DNA from: Viscum album
Taxonomy: Eukaryota > Streptophyta > Magnoliopsida > Santalales > Viscaceae
Direction: 5' to 3'
Length of the DNA stretch: 64,000 bases
Assembly: GCA_963277665.1 (NCBI GenBank)
Contig: OY728123.1
Coordinates: forward strand, 629,236,915-629,300,914
This document shows positions 25,954 through 37,714 of the stretch, piece after piece (positions within the stretch are counted from its first letter, which is position 1; each line of letters begins with the position of its first letter). The position numbers were made by a program, and so were the translations under genes. Below the pieces are notes generated by a model, which was given only the letters and a program-made list of their open reading frames with translations, searched no databases and was not told the DNA's origin.

Positions 25954-28590
25954 TGACAACCCTGTTCTTTTATTACACAATTAAACATAATTTATTACAT
26001 AAACTTAACTTGATACAACATAGAAGATCAAGAGGTATAGTGTCTTTGGGGGTTAGAATCATTACATAGAAACTTAAAACATGAAATACAACATCTTTAT
26101 TAAAAAATTCCTTTACATGACCACTATATTCCCTCATACTTAGCATTACATGGGACAACCTGAGGACATGCATAAGAAAAGGCTGATCTATAAAGCCTGG
26201 TAAGGGAATAAACATAGAATAACATGAGAAATTCAATACATGTTAGACAATAGGCATATCAATCGATTAAAAGAGAAACATGAACATAAAGGCATGATAA
26301 AGCATGATAATCATAACATGGAAATGTGGCAACAACACTTAACATGGAATTAGCATGAACCAAGGCCCATTGCACATGGATCATGAGTAAACTCTCATTA
26401 CACATGAAGCACAATTAAAACCTCATTTAACTTGAATTATCATGATTAAACACCCATTTCACATGATGTATCATGATACTATACTTTACCCAATGTATTG
26501 GAGCACTATCAGGGTGCACCCTTCTTAAACATTTCACTTCATGCATAAGTGTGCCACATGGATCATAAAACATTGAATAATTAAACATAATCATTTATTC
26601 CATGATAAGATAATGTGGAATACATACATGAAACTCTTTAAAAAATAATTAAATGTGCATAAAGGTGAATACCCTTGATAGAGAAATTGGCATGGTATTC
26701 ACTACACAATGACTTTGGATTGGAAAAGCACAGTGTAATTTCGGCAGCATAACGGCGTGACATAAGAACTCATAAAAATGGTTTATGAGAGAGAAAGGGG
26801 TGTATCATCATATTTACATGACATGGACAGTAAGTGTGTCATACATATACATGTCCCAACAAATGTAATGTAATTTAGATTCATGATACAAAATAATTAC
26901 TTGAATGTAAATGAGGAGAGAGAAATTCCTTTCAGAATAGTAACGGGTGTATATGGGAGGAATTTAATGAGAGATAAAGGGGTATCCCATAATTAAAACA
27001 TAAATAGGGCAATATGGGGGAGGTGAGAAACCATAACCAAACATTTATAATTGAAATTAAAAGGGCATAACAATTTAAATAATATTGGGGAAAAATGAGA
27101 ATGGAAGAAAAACCCTTACTTGGAAGTGTGCTTCCAAAGGCTTGAGAGAGGCTTGAGAGAGGCTTCTTGGGAGCTTGAGGAACCTTGAGAGGATTCTAGA
27201 GATGGGAAGGTAGGGGTTGTAAGAACTCAAAAGTCTTTGAGTGAAGAGGAAGTGGGAGCTTGGGTGGGTTTATATAGGAAAGGAGAAGGAATTGTTTATT
27301 ATTTAGGTTTGTGACACCTCACATTAAACTAATCAAAACCACAAACCATCCCATGGTTTTTGACCTTGGTTTTTTCCAAAGGGGAGTGGAAAAAAATATT
27401 TTATAAGGACAAAGTCCAAACTTCTTAAAATAATTGGGTTGCTTATGTGGAGGTGAGTCACACTCCTAAGGAAAATAATTTAAAAAGACAAAATGTATAA
27501 TAAGTCTTGAAGGGTCCACTAAAGATTTGTAAAATAAATAAAACAAACCCAAAATCACATTATTTTAATGGTAAAATATATATTGGCAGAACATAAAGTT
27601 TATAGTATTTTATTATAACATTATCGGATCATTATGATGTCATAAAACACATTATATATTTAAACGGTATTTAATTTTTACCCAAAAATTTGACTGTCTC
27701 AGAAAATTATGAAAAATTCACCATTGGATACTTTCAACATCCTGATTCCAAAAATAATATTTATTTTATCTAAATAATTTTCTAAATAGGTTAATTTTCA
27801 CTTTTAAAATAAAAACGTACATTTATCGAAAATTCATGGGTTTTGACAAAAATGGATTTCAAACCTTAATAAAAATTACAACCGTATTCATAAAATTATA
27901 TGATCATTTATATTTAATAAAATTAATTTAATAATAATAATAATTTATTAAAATATTATTTAATTCAAATATCCATTAATTCATCAAAATATATTTCATA
28001 TTTGAACATTAACTAAAAATACTATTTGTGCTTTAAAAACAATTTACAAGGTAACAATAATAAAATGAAAGTATATTCATTATTATATACAAAAATAATG
28101 TACATAACCATAGTACTGAGGTATTATTAAATAACCCCTTAAATCACCCGCATAAGACCGAAGGGTGAGGTGTACGATGGTGATAGACTCTTGGGGTGGC
28201 TCGGATAACATCACTCAGGTGGTAATCTCTATCAACTTCCACTTCTCCCGTAGGCGGTTCCGCTCAAGCTTAATGTGTTTAATCTTGGCTTGAGCTTGGT
28301 CAAGAGAGAAGCCCAATTACTCTACATCCTTTCTGAGCTCTGACAAATGGGCTTCGTATGGGGCACATCTATTGGATGAGGCCATCGCTTCCTTTGTCTC
28401 AGTAAATTGGATTTAATAAATCCCTATATTTATACTAATCATGTGATCACTGTTCAATGGATATATTAGCAACGGTCATAATTCTTAACATAAAACCAAA
28501 GAAGTTGACATTTTATATAAAAATTTTATATAAAGATACGTTTAATTAAATTAATAGGTATTTCCATTAATGAAAGTTTGGGTTGTTACA
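25954..28590 (-). repeat. 3' LTR of element B
   Basis: 2637 bp. On the plus strand it runs from TGACAACCCTG to GGGTTGTTACA, so on the element strand it is TGTAACAACCC...CAGGGTTGTCA with inverted ends. It is collinear with 33634-36264. Landmarks present in both are CATTTTAACATAAGT-type text at the start, GGAGAGAGAAATTCCTTTC (26917/34597), the TATA region and ATAAGACC-AAGGGTGAGG (28150/35826). Confidence 0.9.
27269..27278 (-). promoter_or_regulatory. TATA box in the 3' LTR of B
   Basis: On the minus strand it reads CCTATATAAA, followed by CCCACCCAAGCTCCC. The equivalent in the 5' LTR (34938-34947) reads CCAATATAAA, a weaker TATA box, so the LTR that would drive B has the damaged copy. Confidence 0.6.
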
Positions 28591-28592
28591 AT

Positions 28593-28606
28593 CTTCCCCC
28601 CTTAAG
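28593..28606 (-). promoter_or_regulatory. Polypurine tract of element B
   Basis: The minus strand reads TTAAGGGGGGAAG immediately before the LTR start TGTAACAACC. It is almost identical to that of element A. Confidence 0.8.
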
Positions 28607-28659
28607 AAATTTCACCCTTGAAATTTCCTTTTCCCACACTAAAACAGATTTGGGTAACT

Positions 28660-30216
28660 CTAGTTCATCATTTCCTCTGATTCCCACATCGTTTCTTTAA
28701 ACTTGTGGTTTCTCCACAACACCTTGACAAGGGGTGTTTTCTTATTTCGTAGAACTTTTTCTCTATGATCTAAGATCTTCACTGGTTTCTCCTCATAAGA
28801 AAGATCATCCTCTAACTGTACCACCTCTAAAGAGAGTACATGTGAAGGGTTGGGTATGTACTTCCTTAAGAGAGATACATGAAAGACATCATGTACATTG
28901 GCCCTGGTAGATGCAAGTGTTAGTCGATAGGCCACAGCCCTAACACGATCAAGAATCTTGAAGGGGCTGATGTACCTTGGACTTAAATTATCTTTCTTTC
29001 CAAACCTCGTGACCTTATTCCATAGAGATATGTGTAGAAATATCATGTCTCCAATTTTAAACTCAAGGTCTCGTCGATGGTTATTTTCATAACTCTTCTG
29101 TCGACTCTGCACTGCCTTGATATGCTGCTGAATGGTTTTCACCTTCTCCACCATTTCTTTGACCATTTCTAGTCTAAGAAGCTTATGCTCACCGACCTCG
29201 TCCCAACACGTCAGTGTTCTGCACCTTTTCCCATAAAGGGCTTCATATGGTTCCATTTGGATGCTCGAGTGGAAACTATTATTATAATAGAACTCAACCA
29301 GAGGAAAATGTTGATCCCATCTCCCATTAAAGTCCATTGAGCACACTCAAAACATGTCCTCAAGTGTTTGGATAGTCTGCTCGGATTGGCCATCAGTTTG
29401 AGGATGATAGGCCATACTGAAGTTCAGTTCAGTATTTAGTGCATGTTGAAGACTCTTCCAAAACTTATAGGTGAATCTTGGATCTCGATTGGACACAATA
29501 GATAGTGGTACTCCATGCAGCCTTACCACTTCCCTGATATATATCTGTTCCAGTTGATCTAGTGAGAAATCCTTTCGAAAATCAATGAAGTGGACAGCCT
29601 TTGTAAGATGATCCACAACAACCCATATTGCATTGTTTGCTTTGGATGTCTTCGAAAGTCCGGTGAAAAAATCCATGGTGATATTCTCCCATTTACATTC
29701 TTGTATGGGAAATGGTTGTATCATCCCCTTAGACTTCTGCCTCTCTACCTTCACTTTCTAAAACACCGGGTACTTTGATGTATATTCAGAAATCTCCTTC
29801 TTTATATTATCCCCTCAATAATGCTCTTGGAGATCTCAATACATCTTTGTGTTTCTTGGGTGAATAGAGAAATTTAAACTATGTGCATAATCCAAAAGTT
29901 CCTTCTTCAGCTCCGGACATGATGGAACACATAGTATTTTCCCAAATCTCACAATTCCTTCTTCATTAACATTAAACTCTAAGGATTTCCATTTTCTAAT
30001 AGCTTCCACTTTTTCCTGAATTCTCACATCATCCTTTTGAGCATCCTTTAACCTTTCCAAAAGTGACGGTTGAGCAATCATTTGTGAAAGGATTGATGAT
30101 GTTCCCTTCTTTATGATTCTCATGTCCATCTTCATCAAATCTAAGAAGATTGGATCCTTTTCAATTCTCATCAATGATAGAATCGTTGGGTCCTTTCTAC
30201 TTAGGGAATCCACCAC
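28660..30216 (-). pseudogene. Integrase with chromodomain of element B (broken)
   Basis: Inserts element cDNA into the genome; the chromodomain is thought to steer it to H3K9-methylated chromatin. The frame is continuous apart from a few stops. LDYAHSLNFSIHPRNTKMY keeps the two His of the HHCC module, but the CxxC part reads SKYPVF and is lost. The core has WVVVDHLTKAVHF (Asp retained), HGVPLSIVSNRDPRF (second catalytic Asp changed to Asn) and YHPQTDGQSEQTIQTLEDMF (Glu retained). The C-terminal domain (28660-29346) has RRDLEFKIGDM, FGKKDNLSPRYISPF, ANVHDVFHVSLLRKY and the chromodomain segment EEKPVKILDHREKVLRNKK / PLVKVLWRNHK / ETMWESEE, which identifies the Tekay-type tail. Stops near 29346 and 29800 break it. 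Confidence 0.85.
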
Positions 30217-30269
30217 CTTGTTCGCTTTCCTAGGGTGGTAATGGATTGAGAATTCATATTCTTTGATCA

Positions 30270-30690
30270 GCTCTAAGCATATTCATTGGCGCATGTTCAA
30301 CTCTTTCTGTGTGAATATATACTTGAGGATTTTGTGGTCCGTATATATTTTACACTTCTCCCCAAAGAGATAATTCTGCCAAATTTTCAAAGCGAAGATC
30401 ACTATATCCAACTCGATGTCATGTGTTGGATAGTTCTGTTCATGAACTATCAATTTCCTTGAATCATAGGCAATGACTTTTTCATTTTTCATCAACACAC
30501 ATCTCAGTCCCTTCTTCGAAGCATTACTAAATACCACAAGAAGTTCTCCACTTGTGGGTAAAGTGAGCATGGGCGTAGTGATAATCCTCCTTTTCAAATC
30601 CTTTAAGCTTTATTTGCATTCATCACTCCAAAAAAACTTTAATCCCTTCCAAGCTAGCTTGGTAAGAGGGTTGGATAATCCTAAGAAATT
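30270..30690 (-). pseudogene. RNase H of element B (broken)
   Basis: The frame 30283-30597 reads LLVVFSNASKKGLRCVLMKN, where active enzymes have CDAS: the catalytic Asp is Asn (GAT to AAT type change). It continues VIAYDSRKLIVHEQNYPTH, DIELDIVIFALKIWQNYLFGE and YTDHKILKYIFTQKELNMRQ, all standard chromoviral blocks. Just upstream, GLSNPLTKLAWKGLKFFWSDECK lies in this frame while the RT palm lies in another, placing a frameshift near 30690. Confidence 0.8.
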
Positions 30691-31410
30691 TATCACTTCA
30701 ATAATATCCAAATAACCCCAAGAAGCTACGGATATCCGTTACTGATGTTGGCCTCAGCCATCCCTCAATTGCATCTATTTTGTAGGGATCCACAGATATC
30801 CCATTGCTTGTGATGATATGGCCCATGAATGAGACCTCCTTCAACCAAAACTCACACTTTCTATACTTTTCATTGAGATTCTCCTTCTGAAAGGTCTCTA
30901 GTATAGTTCTTAGATGCTCCCCATGATCCTCCTTGGTTTTGGGGTATATCAGAATATCATCTATAAAGACTACCACAAATTTGTTGAGGTAATCACTAAA
31001 GACTATATTCATCAAGTCTATGAATATTTCTGGTTCATTAGTGAGTCCTAAAGGAATTACTATGAATTCATAGTTCCAGTATCTTGTACGAAAATCAATC
31101 TTTGGGATATCTTACTTCTTTACCCTTACATGATAATATCTTGACCTCAAATCCACCTTGGATAAGTATTGTGCTCCATGCAGCTGATCGAACAAGTCAT
31201 CAATTTATAGGAGAGGATACTTGTTCTTTATCGTGATTTTTTTGATCTTGCGATAATTGATGCAAAGGCACATTGACCCATCCTTCTTCTTGACAAAGAG
31301 GAATGGTGCAGCCCATGGTGAAGCAGTTGGGTGTATAAACCCTTTATCCAGATTCTCCTGTAGTTGTTTCTTCAAGTCCTCAAGCTCCACAACAGCCATT
31401 CTATACGGAG
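30691..31410 (-). pseudogene. Reverse transcriptase of element B (broken)
   Basis: The pieces are consistent and in order: [77 protein letters not shown] and VIPLGLTNEPEIFIDLMN. The palm motif FVVVFIDDILIY has both catalytic aspartates (codons 30961-30956). It is followed by HGEHLRTILETFQKENL, KCEFWLKEVSFMGHIIT and VDPYKIDAIEGWLRP. A stop interrupts it between 31205 and 31015 and the reading frame changes at the end. Catalytic residues are intact, so the breaks alone make it inactive. Confidence 0.85.
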
Positions 31411-32030
31411 TCTAGGATATTGTCAATGCCCCAGGTATAAGATCAATTGATAATTCAACATCTCTTATAGGAGGAAGACCAGGCAATTCCTTGGGAAACA
31501 CTTCAGCAAATTCCCTCACAATAGGCAAGTTTTCTAGGATGGTTGGCTCCTTAGACTCAATCATCTGAGCCAGATATGAATTCTCATAGGGCAGTAATAT
31601 CCATGCTTCAGATGATGGATCTAAATAAAATTCATCTTCCTCCTTGCACTTGTAAAGAATCGGGGGTCGATTCTCCACATAGAGAGTGATTTCCCTCTCA
31701 CGGTAATTTATATTGGCTCTATATAATGAAATCCAATCCATGCTAATAATTGCATAAAATTTCACCAGAGGGAGTATTAAGAGGTTTTCCGGGAAGTTCA
31801 ATCCACAGATTATGACAAGGGAGGAGTTATATTCATTTGACGTAATGATTTCCCCATTTTTCGTACTCACTGACATCTTTACTTCCATGATTTGTGTTGG
31901 TGTTGGGACTGTTCTACTAAACTTTCGAGATATAAAAGAATACGTAAAACCTGAATCAAAAATTATGTTCACTATTCTTGAATGAATAACTAGTGTAACT
32001 GTCACCACTTCGTTGTTGGGGTTCACTTCG
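31411..32030 (-). pseudogene. Protease and linker of element B (open over 204 codons)
   Basis: The reading frame from 32026 contains NIIFDSGFTYSFISRKFS (Asp about residue 24), the retropepsin active site with D-S-G retained. FYAIISMDWISLYRANINY corresponds to the VILGMDWL flap-following block. The remainder holds FAEVFPKELPGLPP and RDVELSIDLIPGA, the linker that introduces RT in Tekay-like elements. It ends in a stop just before the RT segment in the same frame. This is the longest undamaged stretch upstream of the integrase. Confidence 0.85.
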
Positions 32031-32059
32031 GCAGTAGTGATGGAAAAATCTTTCCCTTG

Positions 32060-33061
32060 ATGCCTTGGAGGTTATTGGTTGCCTCCAAAAACCCTTGGCT
32101 AAGGGCACTAATTTGCAAGATGCCCTGGTTCTTTTTAGTTGTAGCAGTGAACAACACATTGAGGTTCGAACAGATCATTCCTCTCCTCTATTTTATCCGA
32201 GAGTTTTTCTTTCCAACCATTAATAACCAGGTTCCCTTCTCTTCCACACCTAAAAAATTTTCTCGTACCCTTCAGGCAATTTCTAGGGTGCTTCTTTCTG
32301 CACCTTTGGAAATTGGGGTGCTGGGTCTTATTAGAACCATTGCATATATCCATCAGACCACTAGTATTGAAGTCCACATTACGCTTCTTATCCCCATGAT
32401 ACCCTTGAGATTCATTGATCTCCATTTCTACCTTGAGGGAACATCGAACAATTTCCTCATAGCTATCGAAGTCACGGATCTCTAGTGCTTCCCACAGGAC
32501 AGGTTTCAGCCCACCAAAGAAGCATTCAACCTTGCATTCGGGGGTAATGATAAATCCGGAATTGTATCGTGCAAGCCTTGTGAAGTTTTCCTCATATTCT
32601 CCAATAGATTCGTCATCTTTTTACTTGAGGGCAAGGAAGTCCCTTTCTATCTTAAACCAGAGGGTGTATGGAAAATATTTATCGAAAAACATCTTTCGAA
32701 AATACTTCCATTCCAACGCCTCAATCTCCTCCTCAGGCTTTGTATTTTTTATCAACGTCCACCATTGATCAGCTTCACCCTCTATACGATAAGCATCCAG
32801 GAGAACCTTCTCTTGTTCAGAACATTGAAGGATGGAGAAGATCTTTTCAATGGAGTTGATCCATTGTTCAGTGATTGAGGGATCGGATAATCCATTAAAA
32901 GTAGGAGTCCTTTGTCTCATGAATCTCTCGATAGCGACTTTTTATTTCTTAGGGGGGGTGAATGTTCCTCTTGACCCATGTTTCTATTCAAATCTTGAGT
33001 TAGATAAGAGAGAATCATAACAAAGTTCGCGATTCCCGCTCCCATTGGATTGGGCATCCAT
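32060..33061 (-). pseudogene. gag of element B (broken)
   Basis: Starts at the ATG at 33061 (MDAQSNGSG). Two stops interrupt the first 45 codons, after which the same frame runs through MRQRTPTFNGLSDPSITEQW, IEKIFSILQCSEQEKV, YRIEGEADQWWTLIKNTK and FRKMFFDKYFP, the chromoviral capsid core. At the C-terminal end are two damaged zinc-knuckle regions. One reads RCRKKHPRNC-LKGTRKF-FRCGREGN, with the His replaced by N. The other reads CYN-x-KEPGHLAN-x-C with stops at the x positions. Gag shares its frame with protease and RT, so the element probably made a single Gag-Pol polyprotein. Confidence 0.8.
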
Positions 33062-33617
33062 TAGTATAGTCATCACATTGATCTTCACATCGGTTGTCAG
33101 CCCGAGTCCTCCTATTACCGGCCATTGACTGGAATAAAAGGAAATTTAGGGGTAACACATAAAGGGTAATACAAGGACAAAACGGATGACTTATAAATAA
33201 CTTTTATTTCCTTAACATATGAATCTATTGGATTCAGTCTATGTTATCCATGATCTACTTTCTAACATATATTCTTAGGGAATTTTTTTAGTCCCTTAAT
33301 AGTGGTTCATACTATGTTTATGAATTTACCAAAGCATATCCCCTGGGAGTGTCGTAACCAAGAGTGTAGAAAGGCCCGTTTTTTCCACCAGTTCCTGTTC
33401 GATTCTAGCTTAAAGTGGTGTTTTCGGGTTTTACCCCTAGGATACATCTGTGCCAGAGCCGCCTCTACTTACTTGTATCCAGACAGCGATGTATTTTCTT
33501 GATAAACCACTTACTGAATACTCACCAAAACTTAGGGATGTTTTTATTATACTTAGTCTTGTCTCTAAGTCTTTATTATGGTTTTCTAATCCAAATCCCA
33601 AAAATAACTAAACCTAT
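33062..33617 (-). other. 5' untranslated leader of element B
   Basis: About 555 bp between the primer site and the gag ATG, with no open frame of note on the element strand. Its first 40 bases resemble the leaders of A and C. Packaging signals would be expected here but none can be named from sequence. Confidence 0.6.
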
Positions 33618-33630
33618 CCTCTAATACCAA
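33618..33630 (-). promoter_or_regulatory. Primer-binding site of element B (initiator-Met tRNA)
   Basis: The minus strand reads TTGGTATTAGAGG, three bases after the LTR end. It differs from the established plant initiator-Met primer site TGGTATCAGAGC by two bases in the twelve. Confidence 0.85.
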
Positions 33631-33633
33631 CTA

Positions 33634-36264
33634 TGACAATCGCGGTCTTTTATTACACAATTAAACATAATTTATTACATAAACTTCACTTGATACAACA
33701 TAGAAGATTGAGAGGTCTTGTGTCTTTGGGGATTAGGATCATTACATAATAACTTAAAACATCAAATACAATATCTTTATTTAAAACTTCCTTTACATGA
33801 CCATTACATTCCCTCATACTTAGCATTGCATGGGATAACCTGAGGACATGCATAAGAAAAGGGTGATCTATAAAGCCCAGTAAGGGAATAAACATGGAAT
33901 AACATGAGTAATTAAATACATGTTAAAAAATAGGCATATCAATGGAGTAAAATAGAAACATGAACATAAATGCATGATAAAGCATGATAATTATAACATG
34001 GAAATGTGGCAACAACACTTAACATGGAATTAGCATGAGCCAAGGCCCATTGTACATAGAGCATGAGTAAACCCTCATTGAACATGAAGAATGAGTAAAC
34101 CATCATTGCACTTGAATTAGCATGATTAAACACCCATTTCACATGATGTATCATGATACTATACTTTACCCAATGCATTGGAGCGCTGTCAGGGCGCACC
34201 CTTCTTAAACATTTCACTTCATGCATAAGTGTGCCACATGGATCCTAAAACATTAAATCATTAAACATAATCATTTATTCCACAATAAATGAATGTGGAA
34301 TACATATATGAAACTCTTTAAACAATAAGTAAATGTTCATAAAGGTTAATACCCTTGATAGAGAAATGGGCATGGTATTCACTACACAATGACTTTGGCT
34401 TGGAAAAGAGCGGTGCAATTACGACAGAAAAACGGCATGACATAAGAACTCATAAAAATGGTTGATGAGAGAGAAAGGGGTGTCTCATCATATTTACATT
34501 ACATAGACAGTAAGGGTGTCATATAGATACATGTCCCAACAAATTTAATGGAATTTAGATTCATGATACCAAATAATTTCTTGAATGTAAATGAGGAGAG
34601 AGAAATTCCTTTCGGAATAGTAACAGGTGCACATGGGAGGAATTTAATGAGAGAGAAAGGGGCCTCCCATCATTAAAACATAAATAGGACAGTATGGGGG
34701 AGGTGATAAACCATACCCCAAAATTTATAATTGAAATTAAAAGGTCATAACAATTTAAAGAATATTGGAAAAAAATGAGAAAGGAAGAAAAACCCTTACT
34801 TCGAAGTGTGCTTACAAAGGATTGAGAGAGGCTTCCTGGAAGCTTGGGGAACCTTGAGAGGATTCTAGAGAGATTAGGGTAGAGTTTGGAATAACTCCAA
34901 AGTCTTTTAGTGAGCAGTAAGTGGGATCTTGGGTGGGTTTATATTGGAAAGGAGAGGGAATTGTTTATTATTTAGGTTTGGGACACCTCACATTAAACTA
35001 ATCAAAACCACAAACCAAACAATGATTTTTTCCCATGGTTTTTGCCAAAGGGGAGTGTAAAAAAAAATTTATAAGGCCAAAGTCCGAACTTCTTAAAATA
35101 AATGGGTTGCTTATGTGGAGGTGAGTCACACTCCCAAGGAATGCAACTTAAAAAGACAAAATGTTTAATAAGTCTTGAAGGGTCCACTAAAACATTGTAA
35201 AATAAAATCAAACAAACCCAAAATCACATTATTTTAATGGAAAAACATATATTGGCTGAACATAAAGTTTATAGTATTTTCTTACATCACTATTGGGTCA
35301 TTATGATTTCATAAAACACATTATATATTTAAACGGTATTTAATTTTTACCCAAAAATTTGACTGTCTCAGAAAATTATGAAAAATTCATCATTGTATAA
35401 TTTAGACGTCCTGATTAGAGAAATAATATTAATTTTATATAAATAATTTTATAAATAGGTTAATTTTCACTTTTAAAATAAAAACCTACATTTATCGAAA
35501 ATTCATTTGTTTTGACAACAATGGATTTCAAACCTTAATAAAAATTACAATTGCATTCATAAAATTATACGATCATTTATATTTAATAAAAATTAATTTA
35601 ATAATATTATTATTATTTTATTATAATATTATTTAAATAAAAAATTCATTAATTCATCAAAATAAATTTCTTAGTTGAACATTAACTACAAATAATATTT
35701 GTGCTTTAAAAACTATTTACAAGGTAACAATAATAAAAAGAAAGCATATTCATTATTATATAAAAAAAATAATGTACGTAATAATAGTACTAGGGTCTTG
35801 TTAAATAAACCCTTAAAAACCCCGCATAAGACCAAAGGGTGAGGTGTGCAATGGTGACAGACTCTTGGGGTGGCTCGGATAACATCGCTCAGGTAGTGAT
35901 CTCTATCAACTTCCACTTCTCTCGTAGGCGGTTCTACTCAAGCTTAACGTGTTCAAGCTCAGCTTGAGCTTGGTCAAGAGTGAATCCCAATGACACCACC
36001 TCCTTTTCGAGATCTGACAAATGGGCTTCATATGGGTCACATCTAGAGGATGAGGCCATCGCTTCCTTTTTCTGAGTAAATTGGATTTGTTAAAGCCATA
36101 TATTTATATTAATCATGTGATCACTGTTCAACGGCTATATTAGAAACGGTCACAATTCTTAAAATAAAACCAAAGAAGTTGAAATTTTATATAAACAGTT
36201 TACATAAAGTGACATTTAATTATATAAAGAGGGACTTCCATTAATGAAATTTTTGGTCGTTATA
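33634..36264 (-). repeat. 5' LTR of element B
   Basis: 2631 bp, collinear with 25954-28590. The outer end has decayed from GTTACA to GTTATA. TGACAATCGCGG at the inner end corresponds to TGACAACCCTGT in the other copy. Together with the two following bases (AT) it abuts the ATTTA duplication. Confidence 0.9.
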
Positions 36265-36266
36265 AT

Positions 36267-37709
36267 ATTTATGACATATATAAACTTCAAACTTCCCTTT
36301 CCCTCTTTTTTGACAATGCCATGTCAACTGTCAGTTAATTACCAATAAGGACATTTCTAATAGTTTTATTATCACCAACCCAATGAATGGTTATTTTAAA
36401 TTACATATAATATATAAATTTATAAATATATTTATTTTTTTCTTTTTGTAATTAATTATACTAATGTATAAATTTCATTGAAAAAATAGTAAAATCAAAG
36501 AAAAATTGGGAATTTTTTAGGAAAACATGGTATCAAAATTTATTCCCTTTAACCAAGGAAATTATGAAATATAATAAAATTACTATAATTGATAAATAGT
36601 TTTAAAAATTAAAATAATTCAATTATATATCAATGTTTTAATAAATCTATGTTTATTATTTAGTAGGCGTAAATGTGATGAAATAAAAGAGAGATTTTAT
36701 ATAAGGGGATTCTCGAACCTAACTACTTTTCTTTGGGTTATCCCTCTTTCACAAAATCTTAGGTATGGATATACTTATGATATTAATTACTTATATTTTC
36801 ACTATTATTACATTTTATTTTTAGGGATATATATTTTTCAACCTTGATTTTTAAGAAAAATATAATAATTTTCCAAAAAACGTTTCTTTCTAAAAAAAAT
36901 ATTCGACTCCTCATGTGTTGTTTCTTATCTAAAGAAAAATGATCTTTTATTCCAAAGTATGATCTCACTTTTTTATTTGGGAATCCAAATGTTTATTCAT
37001 AATGTATTATTGATATATTCCTTATAAAATACATTCCTTTCAATGGGTTATTTCATGACTATAGTAGTTATATGTTTTATGTGGCCTGTATGATTTTGAT
37101 AATTTTATTATGTGATGGATGGGACCATAATTATATATCCCTCCAATGAATTTTTTAATTTGATGTATCTCATGAGATAATTTTCATTATTCATGAACAT
37201 GATGCTATATTTTTTTACAATGATTATGTTATTATTTTTCACATATGTTATGTGTTAACATGATGCTAGATTTGTTTACAACTATGTGTGATGTTTGACA
37301 ACTATGACATGATGTTTAATTTTTTTACATGTACAACATTCCATGCCTAGATCAATTATTCCCTTGAAATTATGATAATGATCCTATTCCTATTATATGA
37401 TGGTGAGGATAATGATTTCCCATTTTATATTGATTCATGTCCCTTATTACACCTCTTAGTGGGATTTTAGCTCATCCTTTTCTTTGATGTATATCCTCAG
37501 GTGGCTACATGTATTAAAGAGAATGTGTGATCATTTTAGTAAACAATGAAGAAGTATTTTAATAATTTTTATTTTTTATTATGTATAAGTGATGTATAAT
37601 CCTAATTTTCCCAAGATACTAAACCATTCATTCCTTTAATGAATATATATTTTGTTTTTTATCATTAAAATTATGTAATAGTAATATAAGAAAAAGTAGG
37701 GTCGCTATT
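36267..37709 (+). repeat. 3' LTR of element A, second part
   Basis: Resumes the LTR exactly where 25953 left off: ATTTATGACATATATAAACTT matches 18245-18265 of the 5' LTR, and the alignment continues to GTCGCTATT at 37709. The first five bases are the right target duplication of B. Confidence 0.85.
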
Positions 37710-37714
37710 TGGAT
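37710..37714. repeat. Target-site duplication of element A, right copy
   Basis: TGGAT, identical to 16724-16728. Confidence 0.85.

Larger units (their letters stand above)
25954..36266 (-). mobile_element. Chromovirus (Ty3/gypsy) element B, nested in the 3' LTR of A
   Basis: A complete 10.3-kb element on the minus strand: 5' LTR at 33634-36264, initiator-Met primer site, gag, protease, RT, RNase H, integrase with chromodomain, polypurine tract, 3' LTR at 25954-28590. LTR ends are TGTAACAACC...GGTTGTCA read on the minus strand. The LTRs match at about nine positions in ten by eye, so B is clearly younger than A. Gag and protease-RT share one frame down to about 30.7 kb; RNase H-integrase continue in another, so one net frameshift plus about 15-20 stops separate it from an intact gag-pol. 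The chromodomain and integrase text place it with Tekay/Del chromoviruses. Confidence 0.9.
16729..37709 (+). mobile_element. Chromovirus (Ty3/gypsy) element A, interrupted by element B
   Basis: A full-length but dead LTR retrotransposon. It has a 5' LTR (16729-19678), a primer site, gag, protease, RT, RNase H, integrase with chromodomain-like tail, a polypurine tract and a 3' LTR split in two by element B. Removing B (25954-36266 plus one target duplication) leaves A at about 10.7 kb with LTRs of about 2.95 kb each. The LTR start TGTAACGAC and the 3' LTR end GTCGCTATT are inverted-repeat remnants (the expected end is GTCGTTACA). The two LTRs differ at roughly one base in five by eye, so A is old. 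Protein text resembles element B closely, so the two are related families. Confidence 0.85.

Noticed and set aside
32057..32485. 142-codon plus-strand frame (and 32532-32768, 32832-33020, 33302-33502, 30473-30715, 29590-29778)
   Set aside because: These are antisense shadows of gag and pol of element B, whose minus-strand frames carry the recognisable motifs.
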